From: Limnobacter humi
GTDB taxonomy: Bacteria > Pseudomonadota > Gammaproteobacteria > Burkholderiales > Burkholderiaceae_B
DNA: 64,000 nucleotides
Assembly (NCBI RefSeq): GCF_024518835.1
Contig: NZ_JANIGO010000001.1
Coordinates: 372,001 to 436,000 of the forward strand
Reading direction: 5' to 3'
Shown here: piece by piece, positions 46,254 to 55,396 of the stretch
Layout of the letters: every line of letters begins with the position of its first letter
How positions within the stretch are numbered: the stretch's first letter is position 1
Notes under the pieces: model-generated
Database searches by the model: none
What the model saw: the letters and a program-made list of their open reading frames with translations, nothing else
What the model was told of the DNA's origin: nothing
Position numbers and translations under genes: made by a program

Positions 46254-47135
46254 CTATTCTGCGTGTCGGTGCACCCAATCGATGATGGCGGACTGCTGAC
46301 TGAACTCATCGACGGAACGGGCATGAACACCCTCGAAATTTTGCTGCCACATGGTGGACAAACCTTTACAGGGACCGATTTCCAGCAAGCAACGCACTCC
46401 CCGTTCGTACAGGCCCTGCATGCAGTCCAGCCACTGCACCGTGTGGCTCAGCTGATGGGCCAGCGCCCAACGGGCACGCTCGGGGGTGCGAACCGTGGTG
46501 CCGTCCGCATTGCAAAACAGGACGGTGTTCGGCGCTTGAAAGGCCACCGTGCTCAGCACCCGTTCAAAAGCCTGGCGGGCGGGTTCCATCAGGGTGGTGT
46601 GGGAGGCCACCGACACCGCCAACGGGCGTGCTGTCATGCCCCGGCTTTGCAATACATCGGCCAATGCTGCCAATTGCGAACGGGGCGCGCCCAACAGGGC
46701 GGTGTCCACCCCCGTGCGTATGGAGAGTTCCACTGCATAACGGGTTTGAAGCTCGGCCAACACCGCGTCGCTGTAATGGCTGATGGCCAAGAGGCCACCG
46801 GGGTGCTGTTCGCCAGCCGCATCCATACAAGCGGCGCGTTGAGGAACCAGGCGCAAGGCGTCGGCCTGCGACAAGGCACCCGCTGCCACAAAAGCACTAA
46901 GCTCACCCACGCTGTAACCCGCGTAGGCCAAGGGCTCGGGGCACTGCGGTTTCAACAAGTTCCAGGCTTGCAAACCCACACGCACCAGCAGTGGTTGAGC
47001 CACCGCATTGCTGAACAGTGCAGGGCTGTGAGCCTCGGTATTCCGCCAATGGGTGGACAACACATCCTCGGGTAGCCAGCGCAGCATGCTGGCGCTTTGC
47101 ATGCCCTGCCCGGAAAACACCACGGCAAATGTCAT
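46254..47135 (-). CDS. mdcH: Malonate decarboxylase epsilon subunit, malonyl-CoA:ACP acyltransferase
   Basis: MdcH loads malonyl groups onto the thiol of MdcC to start the catalytic cycle. The 293-residue protein has the FabD-like GQGMQ oxyanion motif at 9-13, the nucleophile S75 in GYSVGE, and the catalytic histidine in SVASHTTLMEP (near residue 190). The ATG at 47135 overlaps the mdcB stop by 4 nt. It is the last gene of the operon. Confidence 0.93.
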   Translation of the reverse strand: MTFAVVFSGQGMQSASMLRWLPEDVLSTHWRNTEAHSPALFSNAVAQPLLVRVGLQAWNLLKPQCPEPLAYAGYSVGELSAFVAAGALSQADALRLVPQRAACMDAAGEQHPGGLLAISHYSDAVLAELQTRYAVELSIRTGVDTALLGAPRSQLAALADVLQSRGMTARPLAVSVASHTTLMEPARQAFERVLSTVAFQAPNTVLFCNADGTTVRTPERARWALAHQLSHTVQWLDCMQGLYERGVRCLLEIGPCKGLSTMWQQNFEGVHARSVDEFSQQSAIIDWVHRHAE

Positions 47136-47992
47136 GGCTGTGCTCCGCACACCGTATCCACCCACAGTGTGGCGGCCAATGCGTCTGCACACCCACCGGG
47201 CGATAAATTGCGTTGCACAAAGGCCGTGTGCAGCACCGCCAACACAGGCTCAACCGATGCGCCCGGCTGAAGATCCTGCAAGGCCATGCAAGCAGCTTCC
47301 CGGGCAAATTGCAGACCCGCCATGCCGCCCCGGTTGACCAGATTTGTATCGTCGATGTGGCTGAGCAAGGCCAAAAACAGCCTGCGTTGCTGTTCATCCG
47401 GGTGAAGGTGGTATTGCTGTGCCGCGCGCAGGGCGGGCAACCCCACCTCAAAAATGCAGGGAAATCCCCTGGCTGCCTCTTCCGCAGCACTGCGCAGACC
47501 ATGCTGCCGACCAAGCAAGTAACCCCGGGTGTTGCGCACCTGGCGGGATTTTTGCTCAAGCTCATCGCCCCAGGCCATCTGCAAACAGTCGCGAAGGTTT
47601 TCGGCAGACAAGCGCATGGCACGGGCCTGAAGCAAACCGGCACTGGCACACAACAAGCCCAGCATGAAAATGGCACCGCGGTGGGTGTTGATGCCCCCAG
47701 TGGCCTTCAGCATGTCGACTTCCGCCTGAATACCCCGGTCTTGAAGTGTTCGAAAAGTGGCCAGTTGGGCCCCCAGGGTGACCATGTCGGCAAAATACGG
47801 CCGCAGGGCATGGATGCTGCGCAAAAAAGTGTGCGCGGTCATGTCGCGGTGGCTGCCGTTGTCCCGGAAGGACACCAAGCCAGGCTTGGGATACAAGGCC
47901 AATTCCCGATACAAGGCGACGCTGGCACTGGCTGCCAGGTTTTCGGGGCTCAACACTTGAGCCCGGGTGTTGGGCAAATGGTTCAAGCCCAT
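47132..47992 (-). CDS. mdcB: Triphosphoribosyl-dephospho-CoA synthase
   Basis: MdcB builds the precursor of the decarboxylase prosthetic group from ATP and dephospho-CoA. The block ELALYPKPGLVSFRDNGSHRDMTAHTFLRSI (near residues 30-60) and GINTHRGAIFMLGLLCASAGLL (near 115) are the CitG/MdcB signatures. At 286 residues it is normal. It overlaps the mdcG 3' end by 10 nt. Confidence 0.94.
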   Translation of the reverse strand: MGLNHLPNTRAQVLSPENLAASASVALYRELALYPKPGLVSFRDNGSHRDMTAHTFLRSIHALRPYFADMVTLGAQLATFRTLQDRGIQAEVDMLKATGGINTHRGAIFMLGLLCASAGLLQARAMRLSAENLRDCLQMAWGDELEQKSRQVRNTRGYLLGRQHGLRSAAEEAARGFPCIFEVGLPALRAAQQYHLHPDEQQRRLFLALLSHIDDTNLVNRGGMAGLQFAREAACMALQDLQPGASVEPVLAVLHTAFVQRNLSPGGCADALAATLWVDTVCGAQP

Positions 47993-48723
47993 GACATCAG
48001 CTCCTCCAGCGGCAGTAATTCACAGCGGGTGAGCGATTTCACCAAAATGCGCTCGGTGCGGCCTTCACGCAGGGCTTTCCACTCACGCCAGGCCATCTGT
48101 AAATGTCCGGGAAATTCCAGTTCACCATCCAGCCTGAAGGGCAAGTGGTCCTGTTCGTCTTCCAGCAAATCGACCACCTGGTCGGCGTGGGCGATGTCCT
48201 CCACGTGAATGAGGATATCCAGGTCAGAATCGGGTTTGCGATAGGCCTCACCGGTGATCAATTCCCAGGCCAGGCTGCCATACACCTGGGCCGGCGCATC
48301 CAGGTGGTGCAAACCTTTGGATAGCCGCAACAGCGGCGCATCGGCCAGACTGGCTGCCAAGGTGTCCAACGCTGGCAAAGGTTCACCAGAAACCAGTTGC
48401 GCAACCGGGGCATACAGGCTTTCCTTCCGGTGGTGAAAGCGCGCCGGCGCGGGCAAGCCCAAGCGAAGCACCTGCAGTGGGCGCTCATCGGTGGATTGTC
48501 GCCCCACGATCAAGGGGAAGTCGTTGTCAGCCCAGTGATCGAGCAGGCTGCGCAGTGCCGGCTGCGCAGCCTGTCGAGCCCAAACCAACCATTGTTCAGG
48601 ATGTATCCTGACCAATTGTTGACGGTGAAACGGCACTGCAGCCAAGGCTGCAGTCCGTTGGAACAATGCCTTGTTACGCCCCTGCCACAGCATGAGCAAT
48701 GTCGTGCGCTTTGGTTCGTCCAC
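47983..48723 (-). CDS. mdcG: Phosphoribosyl-dephospho-CoA transferase
   Basis: MdcG attaches the 2'-(5''-phosphoribosyl)-3'-dephospho-CoA group to the MdcC serine. The nucleotidyltransferase motif GSLAWELITGEAYRKPDSDLDILIHVED (near residue 145-175), with the catalytic aspartates in SDLDI, is present. The start is GTG at 48723 with AAGGA upstream, giving a 50-nt overlap with mdcE; an ATG at 48693 is the alternative. Confidence 0.9.
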   Translation of the reverse strand: MDEPKRTTLLMLWQGRNKALFQRTAALAAVPFHRQQLVRIHPEQWLVWARQAAQPALRSLLDHWADNDFPLIVGRQSTDERPLQVLRLGLPAPARFHHRKESLYAPVAQLVSGEPLPALDTLAASLADAPLLRLSKGLHHLDAPAQVYGSLAWELITGEAYRKPDSDLDILIHVEDIAHADQVVDLLEDEQDHLPFRLDGELEFPGHLQMAWREWKALREGRTERILVKSLTRCELLPLEELMSWA

Positions 48724-49384
48724 CCCGTTCCTTGCCCAGCATGGGTCGAGGGTCCTCTTGGCGATTGCTGTTCAAGGCCGACTGAAAAGCAGCACTCAGA
48801 CAGGCCTGAAGGTCGCCGGTCCACAAAGACTGAACCCCACCCATGCGCACATAGTTGTTCACACCGGGTGCAAACACGGGATTATCCTTGGAGAGCTCCA
48901 ACAAGCGGTCCTCTGAAATTTTGGTGACCCGCGACATGGCTGGAATGCGCATCACACGGATTTCAGCCTCTGGCAAAGCATGACATGCATCGGCAATCAG
49001 GCCCGAGGTAATGAAGCCGCCGGACAAAGCCTGGTCGTAAACCAAACCCAATACAACATGGCCCTGGCGGCGTGCGAAGTCGATGCAGCAGCCCAGGTGC
49101 GCCATGGCGCGGTTAATGCCCAGTACTTCGTCCCGGTGGCGCAATTGCTGCCCCTGGGTGTCAATCAAAAGCAAAATGGGCTGGCCAGGTTTTTGGCGAA
49201 TGGTGTCCAGCACCACACGGGCTTGGGCCAGTGCCAGCTCCACACCAATCGGGGCATGGTTGGTGCTTCCCACCACCGTCCAGGCTTGGCCGTTGCACCG
49301 GCCTTCACCGCTTAAAAAATCACCTTGCTGGGTTACGCTGTGCTGCGTGCCAAACAGGGCTTGCGTCAAATCGGTCCATTGCAT
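48674..49384 (-). CDS. mdcE: Malonate decarboxylase gamma subunit
   Basis: With MdcD this subunit forms the carboxyltransferase-like decarboxylase that removes CO2 from malonyl-MdcC. The 236-residue sequence shows the crotonase-like fold of biotin-independent malonate decarboxylases (HLGCCIDFARRQGHVVLGLVYDQALSGGFITSG). The ATG at 49384 lies just after the mdcD stop, so the longer frame to 49483 is a shadow. Confidence 0.92.
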   Translation of the reverse strand: MQWTDLTQALFGTQHSVTQQGDFLSGEGRCNGQAWTVVGSTNHAPIGVELALAQARVVLDTIRQKPGQPILLLIDTQGQQLRHRDEVLGINRAMAHLGCCIDFARRQGHVVLGLVYDQALSGGFITSGLIADACHALPEAEIRVMRIPAMSRVTKISEDRLLELSKDNPVFAPGVNNYVRMGGVQSLWTGDLQACLSAAFQSALNSNRQEDPRPMLGKERGGRTKAHDIAHAVAGA

Positions 49385-49386
49385 GA

Positions 49387-50289
49387 TCAAGCTCCCTGGC
49401 GGTTGCGTTGCACCGCAGCCCTTACATCCGCCACCTCGGCATCGGGTATCTGTTCCGGGTTGTGGTAACCCATCAAGCGCCAAACTTCCACCGGGTCCAT
49501 TTTCAGGCTCACCATGTGAGCCCGGTTCTGTAACTGCGCATGCTCCCCCTCCAGCGCCTCCAACGTGAGGGGTTTGGAAACCTGTTGTTCCAGCGCAGTC
49601 AGCAAGGCGTGCTTGAACTCGGTCACCTCGTCATCGACCAGCACATCGCAGTCACCCAACAAATAGCGGTGTTTACCGCCACTGCTGCGCCACACCAGCG
49701 CTTTGTCTTTCGCGTCGTACTCTTCAACCCCATGCGAGGCTTCAATCACCTCGGGGCCTGACATGGCCAGTCGACCCACATCGCTCATGATGACGTGGTC
49801 CGCACAGCGGGCCACAATGCCCATGCCACCAAAGCAGCCGTTGCGTCCGCCAATGGCGAATATCACTGGAATGCCGGCAGCCCGCACATTCAGAACAGCG
49901 CGCATCACTTCCGATACGCCAATCAAACCGGCATTGGCTTCATGCAAGCGCACGCCGCCCGACTCAGCCAGCACCACCACAGCCGCAGGCTTTTCCCGCA
50001 GGGCACGCTGCAACAGGCCAGTGAGCTTGGCGCCGTGCACCTCGCCCACACCACCCCCCATGAATTCGCCTTCCTGCGCCGCCACCAGAATGCGGTGCCC
50101 ACCGAGTGTGGCTTCGCCCACCGCGATGCCATCGTCAAATGAACAGGGCACACCCAGTTGTTCCAAGTGCGGGCTGGTTTGCCGTGCACTGGGCGGTAGC
50201 AATTCGCGGAAGCTGCCGGTATCGACCAAAGCGGCCAGCCGCTCGCGGGCTGAACATTCGGCGTAGCTCCACTGCTGAAGGTTGCTCAT
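49387..50289 (-). CDS. mdcD: Malonate decarboxylase beta subunit
   Basis: MdcD is the second half of the decarboxylase core. The 300-residue protein begins MSNLQQWSYAECSARERLAALVD and has VVVLAESGGVRLHEANAGLIGVSEVMRAVL (near residues 105-135), typical of acetyl-CoA carboxylase beta-like crotonase domains. The ATG at 50289 overlaps the mdcC stop by 4 nt. Confidence 0.93.
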   Translation of the reverse strand: MSNLQQWSYAECSARERLAALVDTGSFRELLPPSARQTSPHLEQLGVPCSFDDGIAVGEATLGGHRILVAAQEGEFMGGGVGEVHGAKLTGLLQRALREKPAAVVVLAESGGVRLHEANAGLIGVSEVMRAVLNVRAAGIPVIFAIGGRNGCFGGMGIVARCADHVIMSDVGRLAMSGPEVIEASHGVEEYDAKDKALVWRSSGGKHRYLLGDCDVLVDDEVTEFKHALLTALEQQVSKPLTLEALEGEHAQLQNRAHMVSLKMDPVEVWRLMGYHNPEQIPDAEVADVRAAVQRNRQGA

Positions 50290-50606
50290 GCGCCAGCCTC
50301 CGCCAAGGCCTGTTCCAAACGCAAACTGACCACCGCCGGAGTGGCACCCATGTCGTGAATGCTGATGCGCACACCCTTCAGCGGATGCTTTCGGTGAAAG
50401 TCGCGGCAAACCGCTTCCCAAATGTGGGCAAAGCCCCGCGCCGAGGTGTGAATGTTGAATTCACAATGCGTATTTTCACAAGGCTCCACCAACACCTCCA
50501 GATTGCCCGAACCCACCACGCCCACCAGGGCATCGGGTTTGGGTTGAAAGGCCTGCGTGCCCGCAAACGAAAAATTCAGGTGTTCTACACCCACTGCATG
50601 TCCCAT
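50286..50606 (-). CDS. mdcC: Malonate decarboxylase delta subunit (acyl carrier protein)
   Basis: MdcC is the small acyl carrier subunit of the complex. The 106-residue sequence has GSGNLEVLVEP near residue 32; S33 is the likely attachment point of the phosphoribosyl-dephospho-CoA group. The ATG at 50606 is 9 nt after AAGGAG. The wider open frame upstream (to 50882) is a shadow of mdcA. Confidence 0.92.
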   Translation of the reverse strand: MGHAVGVEHLNFSFAGTQAFQPKPDALVGVVGSGNLEVLVEPCENTHCEFNIHTSARGFAHIWEAVCRDFHRKHPLKGVRISIHDMGATPAVVSLRLEQALAEAGA

Positions 50607-50619
50607 GGCCACGCACTCC

Positions 50620-52290
50620 TTACCAATTTCTGAAACGTTGAGGTGGGCTGTACAGGCCATCGGAGGCCCGCACCAAATCCCGCATGCTGCGTGCGGCCAA
50701 CAAATTGCGAGTGGCCTGTCGGGGGTCGATACCCAAGTCAGATGGTCGCTGGATGACGCCGCGGTCCCGCAGGTTTTCAACCATGCGGTGGTCACGCGCC
50801 AGGCCCACCGGTGTGTAGCCTGCCACGCCGCGAATGGCTTGCTCGCGTTCTTCGTCGGTGCGGCACAGCAGCAAGTTGGCAATGCCTTCCTCGGTCAGAA
50901 TGTGGGTTACATCCTCGCCGTAAATCATGATGGGGGGCAGCTCCATCTTGGCCTGTTCGGCCAGTTGCCAGGCATCCAGTGTTTCCACAAACGCCGGTTG
51001 CATGTGCTCGCGGAAGGTTTCCACCATTTGCACCACCAGCTTTTGCCCCCGGGGTGTGCCGCGTGCACCACCCAAACCGGTGCGGGCCTGTTCGCCCGCC
51101 TTTAGCCAGGCCGGGCTGCAATGGCGTCGGCCACGGGCATCCGAGCCCATGTTGGGTGCGCCACCAAACCCGGCAATGCGGCCCAGCGTGGCGGTGGAAC
51201 TATTGCCATTCAGGTCGATTTGCAGGGTTGAACCGATGAAGAGATCACAGGCGTAATGACCCGCCGCCTGACAGAATGCGCGATTGCTCCGCATGCTGCC
51301 ATCCGGCCCTGTGAAAAAAATGTCTGAGCGAGCACGAATGTAATTTTCCATGCCCAGCTCAGAACCAAAGGAGTGGATTGATTTCACCCAGCCCGCCTCG
51401 ATGGCAGGAATCAATGCCGGGTGGGGGTTCAAGGCCCAGTGTTGGCAAATTTGGCCTTTCAAACCCAGCTCCTCGCCGTAGGTGGGCAGGAGCAATTCAA
51501 TGGCGGCGGTGTCAAAACCAATACCGTGGTTCAGGCTTTGCACCTGGTACGGGGCATAGATGCCCTTGATGGCCATCATGGCCATGAGTACCTGAATTTC
51601 TGAAATCTGTGCAGGGTCGCGGGTAAACAGCGGCTCGATGAAATGGTGCTTGGGCGCCTTCACCACAAAGCTCACCCAATCGGCCGGCACGTCAATGCGC
51701 GGCAAGGTGTCCACCAGTTCATTCACCTGCGCAATCACAATGCCCCCCGAAAAGGCCGTGGCCTCGACAATGGCGGGCGTGTCTTCGGTGTTGGGGCCCG
51801 TGTACAGGTTGCCCTGCGCGTCGGCGCTGTGGGCAGCAATCAGCGACACATTCGGAATGAGGTCGATGAAGTAACGACCAAACAATTCCAGATAGGTGTG
51901 GATGGCGCCCACTTCGAGTTGACCTGAGGACACCAGCTTGGCCAGGCGAGCGCTTTGCGGTCCGGAGAAAGAGAAATCCAGCCGTTTGGCAATGCCCTGC
52001 TCGAACACATCCAGGTGCTGCGGCAAAGCCAGCACCGACTGCAGCATGTGCAGGTTATTCACCCGTGCCGGGTTCACCTGCACCAAAGCCTTGGCCAAAA
52101 AATCGGCCTGCTTCTGGTTGTTGCCCTCCAGGCAAACGCGGTCAAAGGGTTGCAGCACCGTGTTGAGCAAATCGACTGTGCGGTGGTGCGGCAGCACCTT
52201 GCCGGTCAGGTCGTTGCCCAGCGCCTGTGCAGCCTTGTTCAGGCGTTGCAGGCGCTGGGTTTCACGGGTGTTCCAAATGCGGCCGCCCAT
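50620..52290 (-). CDS. mdcA: Malonate decarboxylase alpha subunit (acetyl-ACP:malonate ACP transferase)
   Basis: MdcA swaps acetate for malonate on the MdcC thiol, releasing acetate each cycle. The 556-residue sequence (MGGRIWNTRETQRLQRLNKA, KVLPHHRTVDLLNTVLQPFDRVCLEGNNQKQADFLAKAL) matches the family along its length. The ATG at 52290 overlaps the TRAP permease 3' end. It is the first decarboxylase gene and lies directly after the transporter genes. Confidence 0.94.
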   Translation of the reverse strand: MGGRIWNTRETQRLQRLNKAAQALGNDLTGKVLPHHRTVDLLNTVLQPFDRVCLEGNNQKQADFLAKALVQVNPARVNNLHMLQSVLALPQHLDVFEQGIAKRLDFSFSGPQSARLAKLVSSGQLEVGAIHTYLELFGRYFIDLIPNVSLIAAHSADAQGNLYTGPNTEDTPAIVEATAFSGGIVIAQVNELVDTLPRIDVPADWVSFVVKAPKHHFIEPLFTRDPAQISEIQVLMAMMAIKGIYAPYQVQSLNHGIGFDTAAIELLLPTYGEELGLKGQICQHWALNPHPALIPAIEAGWVKSIHSFGSELGMENYIRARSDIFFTGPDGSMRSNRAFCQAAGHYACDLFIGSTLQIDLNGNSSTATLGRIAGFGGAPNMGSDARGRRHCSPAWLKAGEQARTGLGGARGTPRGQKLVVQMVETFREHMQPAFVETLDAWQLAEQAKMELPPIMIYGEDVTHILTEEGIANLLLCRTDEEREQAIRGVAGYTPVGLARDHRMVENLRDRGVIQRPSDLGIDPRQATRNLLAARSMRDLVRASDGLYSPPQRFRNW

Positions 52291-52291
52291 G

Positions 52292-53653
52292 TCAGTTGCC
52301 TCCACCCAAGGGGCCCATCACCGCATCGGGCAATGCGGTGGCAATGCCGGGGAAAATGCAGATGAGCAACACCGCCAACAGCATCAGCACCACAAAGGGC
52401 ATGACACCCCAAATGATGTCTTTCAGCGGAATGTCGGGGGCAATGTTTTTGATCACAAAAATGTTCAGGCCCACGGGTGGGTGAATAAGGCCGGTTTCCA
52501 TCACGATGGTCATCAAAATGCCAAACCAGATGAGGTCAAAACCGGCGGCCTTCAACGGTGGCAGCACAATTGGCGACAACATCAAAATAATGCTGACCGG
52601 TGGCAGGAAAAAGCCCAGCACAATCACGAGGAAGAGAATGGTGGCCAGCAACACCCACTTGGACAAATGCAGACTGACGATCCATTCGGCAGCCGACTGA
52701 CTGATGTGCAGGTAGCTCATCACATACGAGAAGAGCAGCGACATGCCGATGATGAACATCAACATGGTGGACTCTTTCAAGGTGCTTTGCAGAATGGGCG
52801 TGACATCTTTAATGCGCCACACGCCATACACCACAGCGATCAGGGCCAGTGCCAACAGGGCGCCCAAACCAGCGGTCTCAGACGGTGTGGCATAACCGCC
52901 GTACAAGGCAATCATCACACCAATCAACAGCACCACAAACGGGCCCACACGCGGCATCATCTCGAACTTTTCACGCAGGGTGAAATGCTCTTTCAGCAGC
53001 AAAGGCGACTCTTGACCATTCGATTCGAACGCGGCCTTGGCTTTGCGGTACTCGCGGGTGTACTGGAATGCCGCAAACGCTGCGAACAAACCCACCAGCA
53101 ACAGGCCGGGGCCAATGCCCGCCAGAAACAAACGGCCCAGCGACTGCTCGGCCGCCACGGCGTACAAAATCATGGTGATGGACGGTGGCAACAAAATGCC
53201 CAAGGTGCCGCCCGCTGCAATAATGCCCGCTGCAAAACCGGGGGAGTAACCGCGCTTGCGCATTTCCGGTATGCCTGCACTGCCAATGGCTGAACAGGTG
53301 GCCGGGCTAGAGCCTGCCATGGCCGCAAACAGCGCACAGGCAAACACGTTGGCAATGCCCAAGCCACCGGGAATTTTGGCCATCCACACATGCATGGCGG
53401 CGTACAAGTCTTGCCCTGCCCTGCTTTTGCCAATCGCCGCACCTTTAAGAATGAAGAGCGGAATTGACAACAAGGTGATGCTGGCCATTTCCTCATACAC
53501 GTTTTGCGTCACGGTATCGAGCGAACTTTCCGGCATGAAGAAGTACATGAAGATGATGGCCACGCCGCCCAGTGCAAACGAAATGGGCGTGCCCGAAAAC
53601 ATCACAAAAAAAGTGACTGCCGTAAACAGCAGTCCAAGGGCGACCATGCTCAT
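52292..53653 (-). CDS. TRAP transporter large permease (DctM type), probable malonate uptake
   Basis: A 453-residue TRAP large permease with about twelve membrane helices. Typical motifs include FSGTPISFALGG, the SSPATCSAIGSAGIPEMRKRGY block (near residue 130-150) and GLIHPPVGLNIFVI near residue 395. The ATG at 53653 overlaps the small permease by 4 nt; a second ATG at 53647 is possible. Its operon position just before mdcA makes malonate the likely substrate, as with MatPQM of Sinorhizobium meliloti. Confidence 0.92.
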   Translation of the reverse strand: MSMVALGLLFTAVTFFVMFSGTPISFALGGVAIIFMYFFMPESSLDTVTQNVYEEMASITLLSIPLFILKGAAIGKSRAGQDLYAAMHVWMAKIPGGLGIANVFACALFAAMAGSSPATCSAIGSAGIPEMRKRGYSPGFAAGIIAAGGTLGILLPPSITMILYAVAAEQSLGRLFLAGIGPGLLLVGLFAAFAAFQYTREYRKAKAAFESNGQESPLLLKEHFTLREKFEMMPRVGPFVVLLIGVMIALYGGYATPSETAGLGALLALALIAVVYGVWRIKDVTPILQSTLKESTMLMFIIGMSLLFSYVMSYLHISQSAAEWIVSLHLSKWVLLATILFLVIVLGFFLPPVSIILMLSPIVLPPLKAAGFDLIWFGILMTIVMETGLIHPPVGLNIFVIKNIAPDIPLKDIIWGVMPFVVLMLLAVLLICIFPGIATALPDAVMGPLGGGN

Positions 53654-54216
53654 TTGCCAGCCCCCAGGAACAGCACGCGAACTCGCGCAACGGATTGAAG
53701 TGCCAATTGGATACTCACGAGGGTCATGCCCAGTGACATGAGAATGTAGGGAATCCACAGGGGCGGCGCCCAGGTGGAGGATGTGGTTTGCCCGTCGACC
53801 CAGGCTTCATGAAACAGGGTCCACGACTTCCAGGTGAAGAATGCGCAAAACGCCAGCGAGAACAGGTCAATCAGTGCAAAGCGAAATTTGTTGACCCCCT
53901 TGGGCAATATGCCCGCCACCGCCTCAATGCCAATGTGCCCGCGCAGCGACTGCACAAAGGAGCCGGTCAGGAAGGTGGCACCCACCAGACAAAACACCGC
54001 AGCTTCGTCTTGCCAGTCGGTGGACAAATTGAACAGAAAGCGCCCCACCACGCTGTAAGTCAGAATGATGGAGGCAGCCAGCAAACCGAGCATGCCCAGC
54101 ATCACCATGGCCTTGTTGACCCACAACATGAGGCGGGCCAAGGGCATGAGGAATGCAGGCATTCCGGGTTCGATTTCGGCGACTTGCGCCGGCTTCATCT
54201 CGAACCCGTGGCTCAT
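53650..54216 (-). CDS. TRAP transporter small permease (DctQ type)
   Basis: A 188-residue four-helix small permease; the WQDEAAVFCLVGATFLTGSFVQSLRGHIGIEAV stretch near residue 65-95 is typical of DctQ. The ATG at 54216 overlaps the binding protein stop by 4 nt (ATGA). Confidence 0.9.
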   Translation of the reverse strand: MSHGFEMKPAQVAEIEPGMPAFLMPLARLMLWVNKAMVMLGMLGLLAASIILTYSVVGRFLFNLSTDWQDEAAVFCLVGATFLTGSFVQSLRGHIGIEAVAGILPKGVNKFRFALIDLFSLAFCAFFTWKSWTLFHEAWVDGQTTSSTWAPPLWIPYILMSLGMTLVSIQLALQSVARVRVLFLGAGK

Positions 54217-55244
54217 ATCAGCTTCAACGCTGCTTTCATCAGCGCCTCGCACGACTCGTTGCGTTCAGCGAAGTCTTTCCAGGCAGTTTCGCGTGCAATG
54301 GCCTGCCATTTTTTCACGATGGTATCGTCCATGTCGTACACCTTGGCACCCGCTTTGGCGTACACCTCGGCGCAAGCCTTGTCATCGGCTTTGGCCGACT
54401 CCATGCCAAATTTTTCCATGGCCGCGCCCACTTCCAGAATGGCGTCCTGCTGGGCTTTGGGCAACTTGCCAAACACTTCCTTGGAAATCATCAGTGGCTC
54501 GAGCATGAACCAGTAGGTGCGGTTGCGGCCCGAGGTGAGGTGCTTGGCAATTTCCTCCAGCTTGAACGACATGAAGCTGGTGGATGAGGTCATGGCGGCG
54601 TCCATGGCGCCGGTTTGCATGGCGGCATAAATTTCGTTGGAGGGCAGCGAAATAACGGACGCACCCGCGGCCTTCAAGACCATGTCCATCTCGCGGCTGC
54701 CACCGCGCACCTTCAGGCCTTTGGAATCTTCGGGCGACACCAGCGCCCGGCTCTTGCTGGCCACACCACCGGCTTGCCAAATCCAGCTCACAATCATCAC
54801 ACCCTTGGCGTCCAGGGTTTTGGTGAGCAGCTTGCCAGCTTCAGAATTTTTCCACGCGGCGCCCACTTCGTAGCTGGGCACCAGCGCAGGCATCAGTCCG
54901 ATGTTGGTCTCGGGCACTTCGCCGCCGGCGTACGACAAGGGCACCAGCGACATGTCCAGCGCGCCCTTGCGCATGGCCGAGAACTGGGCGTTGGTTTTCA
55001 TGAGCGACGAACCGGGGTAGATGGCGCACTTCAGCGCACCGGCGGTTTTCTTTTCGACATCGGCGGCAAACTGGCGGCACAGGCGGTCACGGAAATCACC
55101 GTCGGTCAGGGTGCCACCGGGGAACTGGTGGGAAATCTTCAAGCCAGCCTGCTGAGCCAAAGCCCAGGTTGGCAGGCCACCGATGGCGGCCCCCAATGCA
55201 GCGCCGGCGCCCATTTTCATGAAATCACGTCGATCCATGCTCAT
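54213..55244 (-). CDS. TRAP transporter binding protein (DctP type), probable malonate-binding
   Basis: A 343-residue periplasmic binding protein. The N-terminus MSMDRRDFMKMGAGAALGAAIGGLPTWALA carries a twin-arginine type signal. Family blocks ISHQFPGGTLTDGDFRDRLCRQFAADVEKKT and EVYAAMQTGAMDAAMTSSTS-like EIYAAMQTGAMDAAMTS are present. GAGGAG lies before the ATG. It is the first gene of the dctPQM-mdcACDEGBH operon and is divergent from the FadR-type regulator. Confidence 0.92.
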   Translation of the reverse strand: MSMDRRDFMKMGAGAALGAAIGGLPTWALAQQAGLKISHQFPGGTLTDGDFRDRLCRQFAADVEKKTAGALKCAIYPGSSLMKTNAQFSAMRKGALDMSLVPLSYAGGEVPETNIGLMPALVPSYEVGAAWKNSEAGKLLTKTLDAKGVMIVSWIWQAGGVASKSRALVSPEDSKGLKVRGGSREMDMVLKAAGASVISLPSNEIYAAMQTGAMDAAMTSSTSFMSFKLEEIAKHLTSGRNRTYWFMLEPLMISKEVFGKLPKAQQDAILEVGAAMEKFGMESAKADDKACAEVYAKAGAKVYDMDDTIVKKWQAIARETAWKDFAERNESCEALMKAALKLI

Positions 55245-55302
55245 CTCACACTCCTCTTCTCTTCTTGGTTAAATGGTTGCCTGTTATTAGGCTTTTGTTG
55301 TT

Positions 55303-55310
55303 TTGTATAA
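55303..55310. promoter_or_regulatory. Half operator (TTGTATAA) near the malonate promoter
   Basis: TTGTATAA repeats the left half of the palindrome at 55321-55336. The two centres are 21 bp apart, about two helical turns, so bound regulator dimers would face the same side of the DNA. Confidence 0.45.
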
Positions 55311-55320
55311 TTAGAACCAC

Positions 55321-55336
55321 TTTTTGTATACAAAAA
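55321..55336. promoter_or_regulatory. Palindromic operator of the malonate regulator
   Basis: TTTTTGTATACAAAAA is a perfect 16-bp palindrome in the 152-bp divergent region. Its core TTGTATACAA is the form bound by FadR/FCD-type GntR regulators, and from memory it matches the site described for MdcY of Acinetobacter. Position between the regulator and the operon start supports repression of both. Confidence 0.75.
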
Positions 55337-55396
55337 ACACCTTCGTTTTCCCTAATTCGGATACACTCGATGACAGATCATTGGGTTTGGTGACGC

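Noticed and set aside
50607-50882. Upstream extension of the mdcC open frame
   Set aside because: Overlaps mdcA in another frame; AAGGAG 9 nt before the ATG at 50606 sets the start.
51938-53293. Plus-strand 451-aa ORF opposite mdcA/dctM
   Set aside because: Histidine/glutamine-rich shadow of membrane protein codons.
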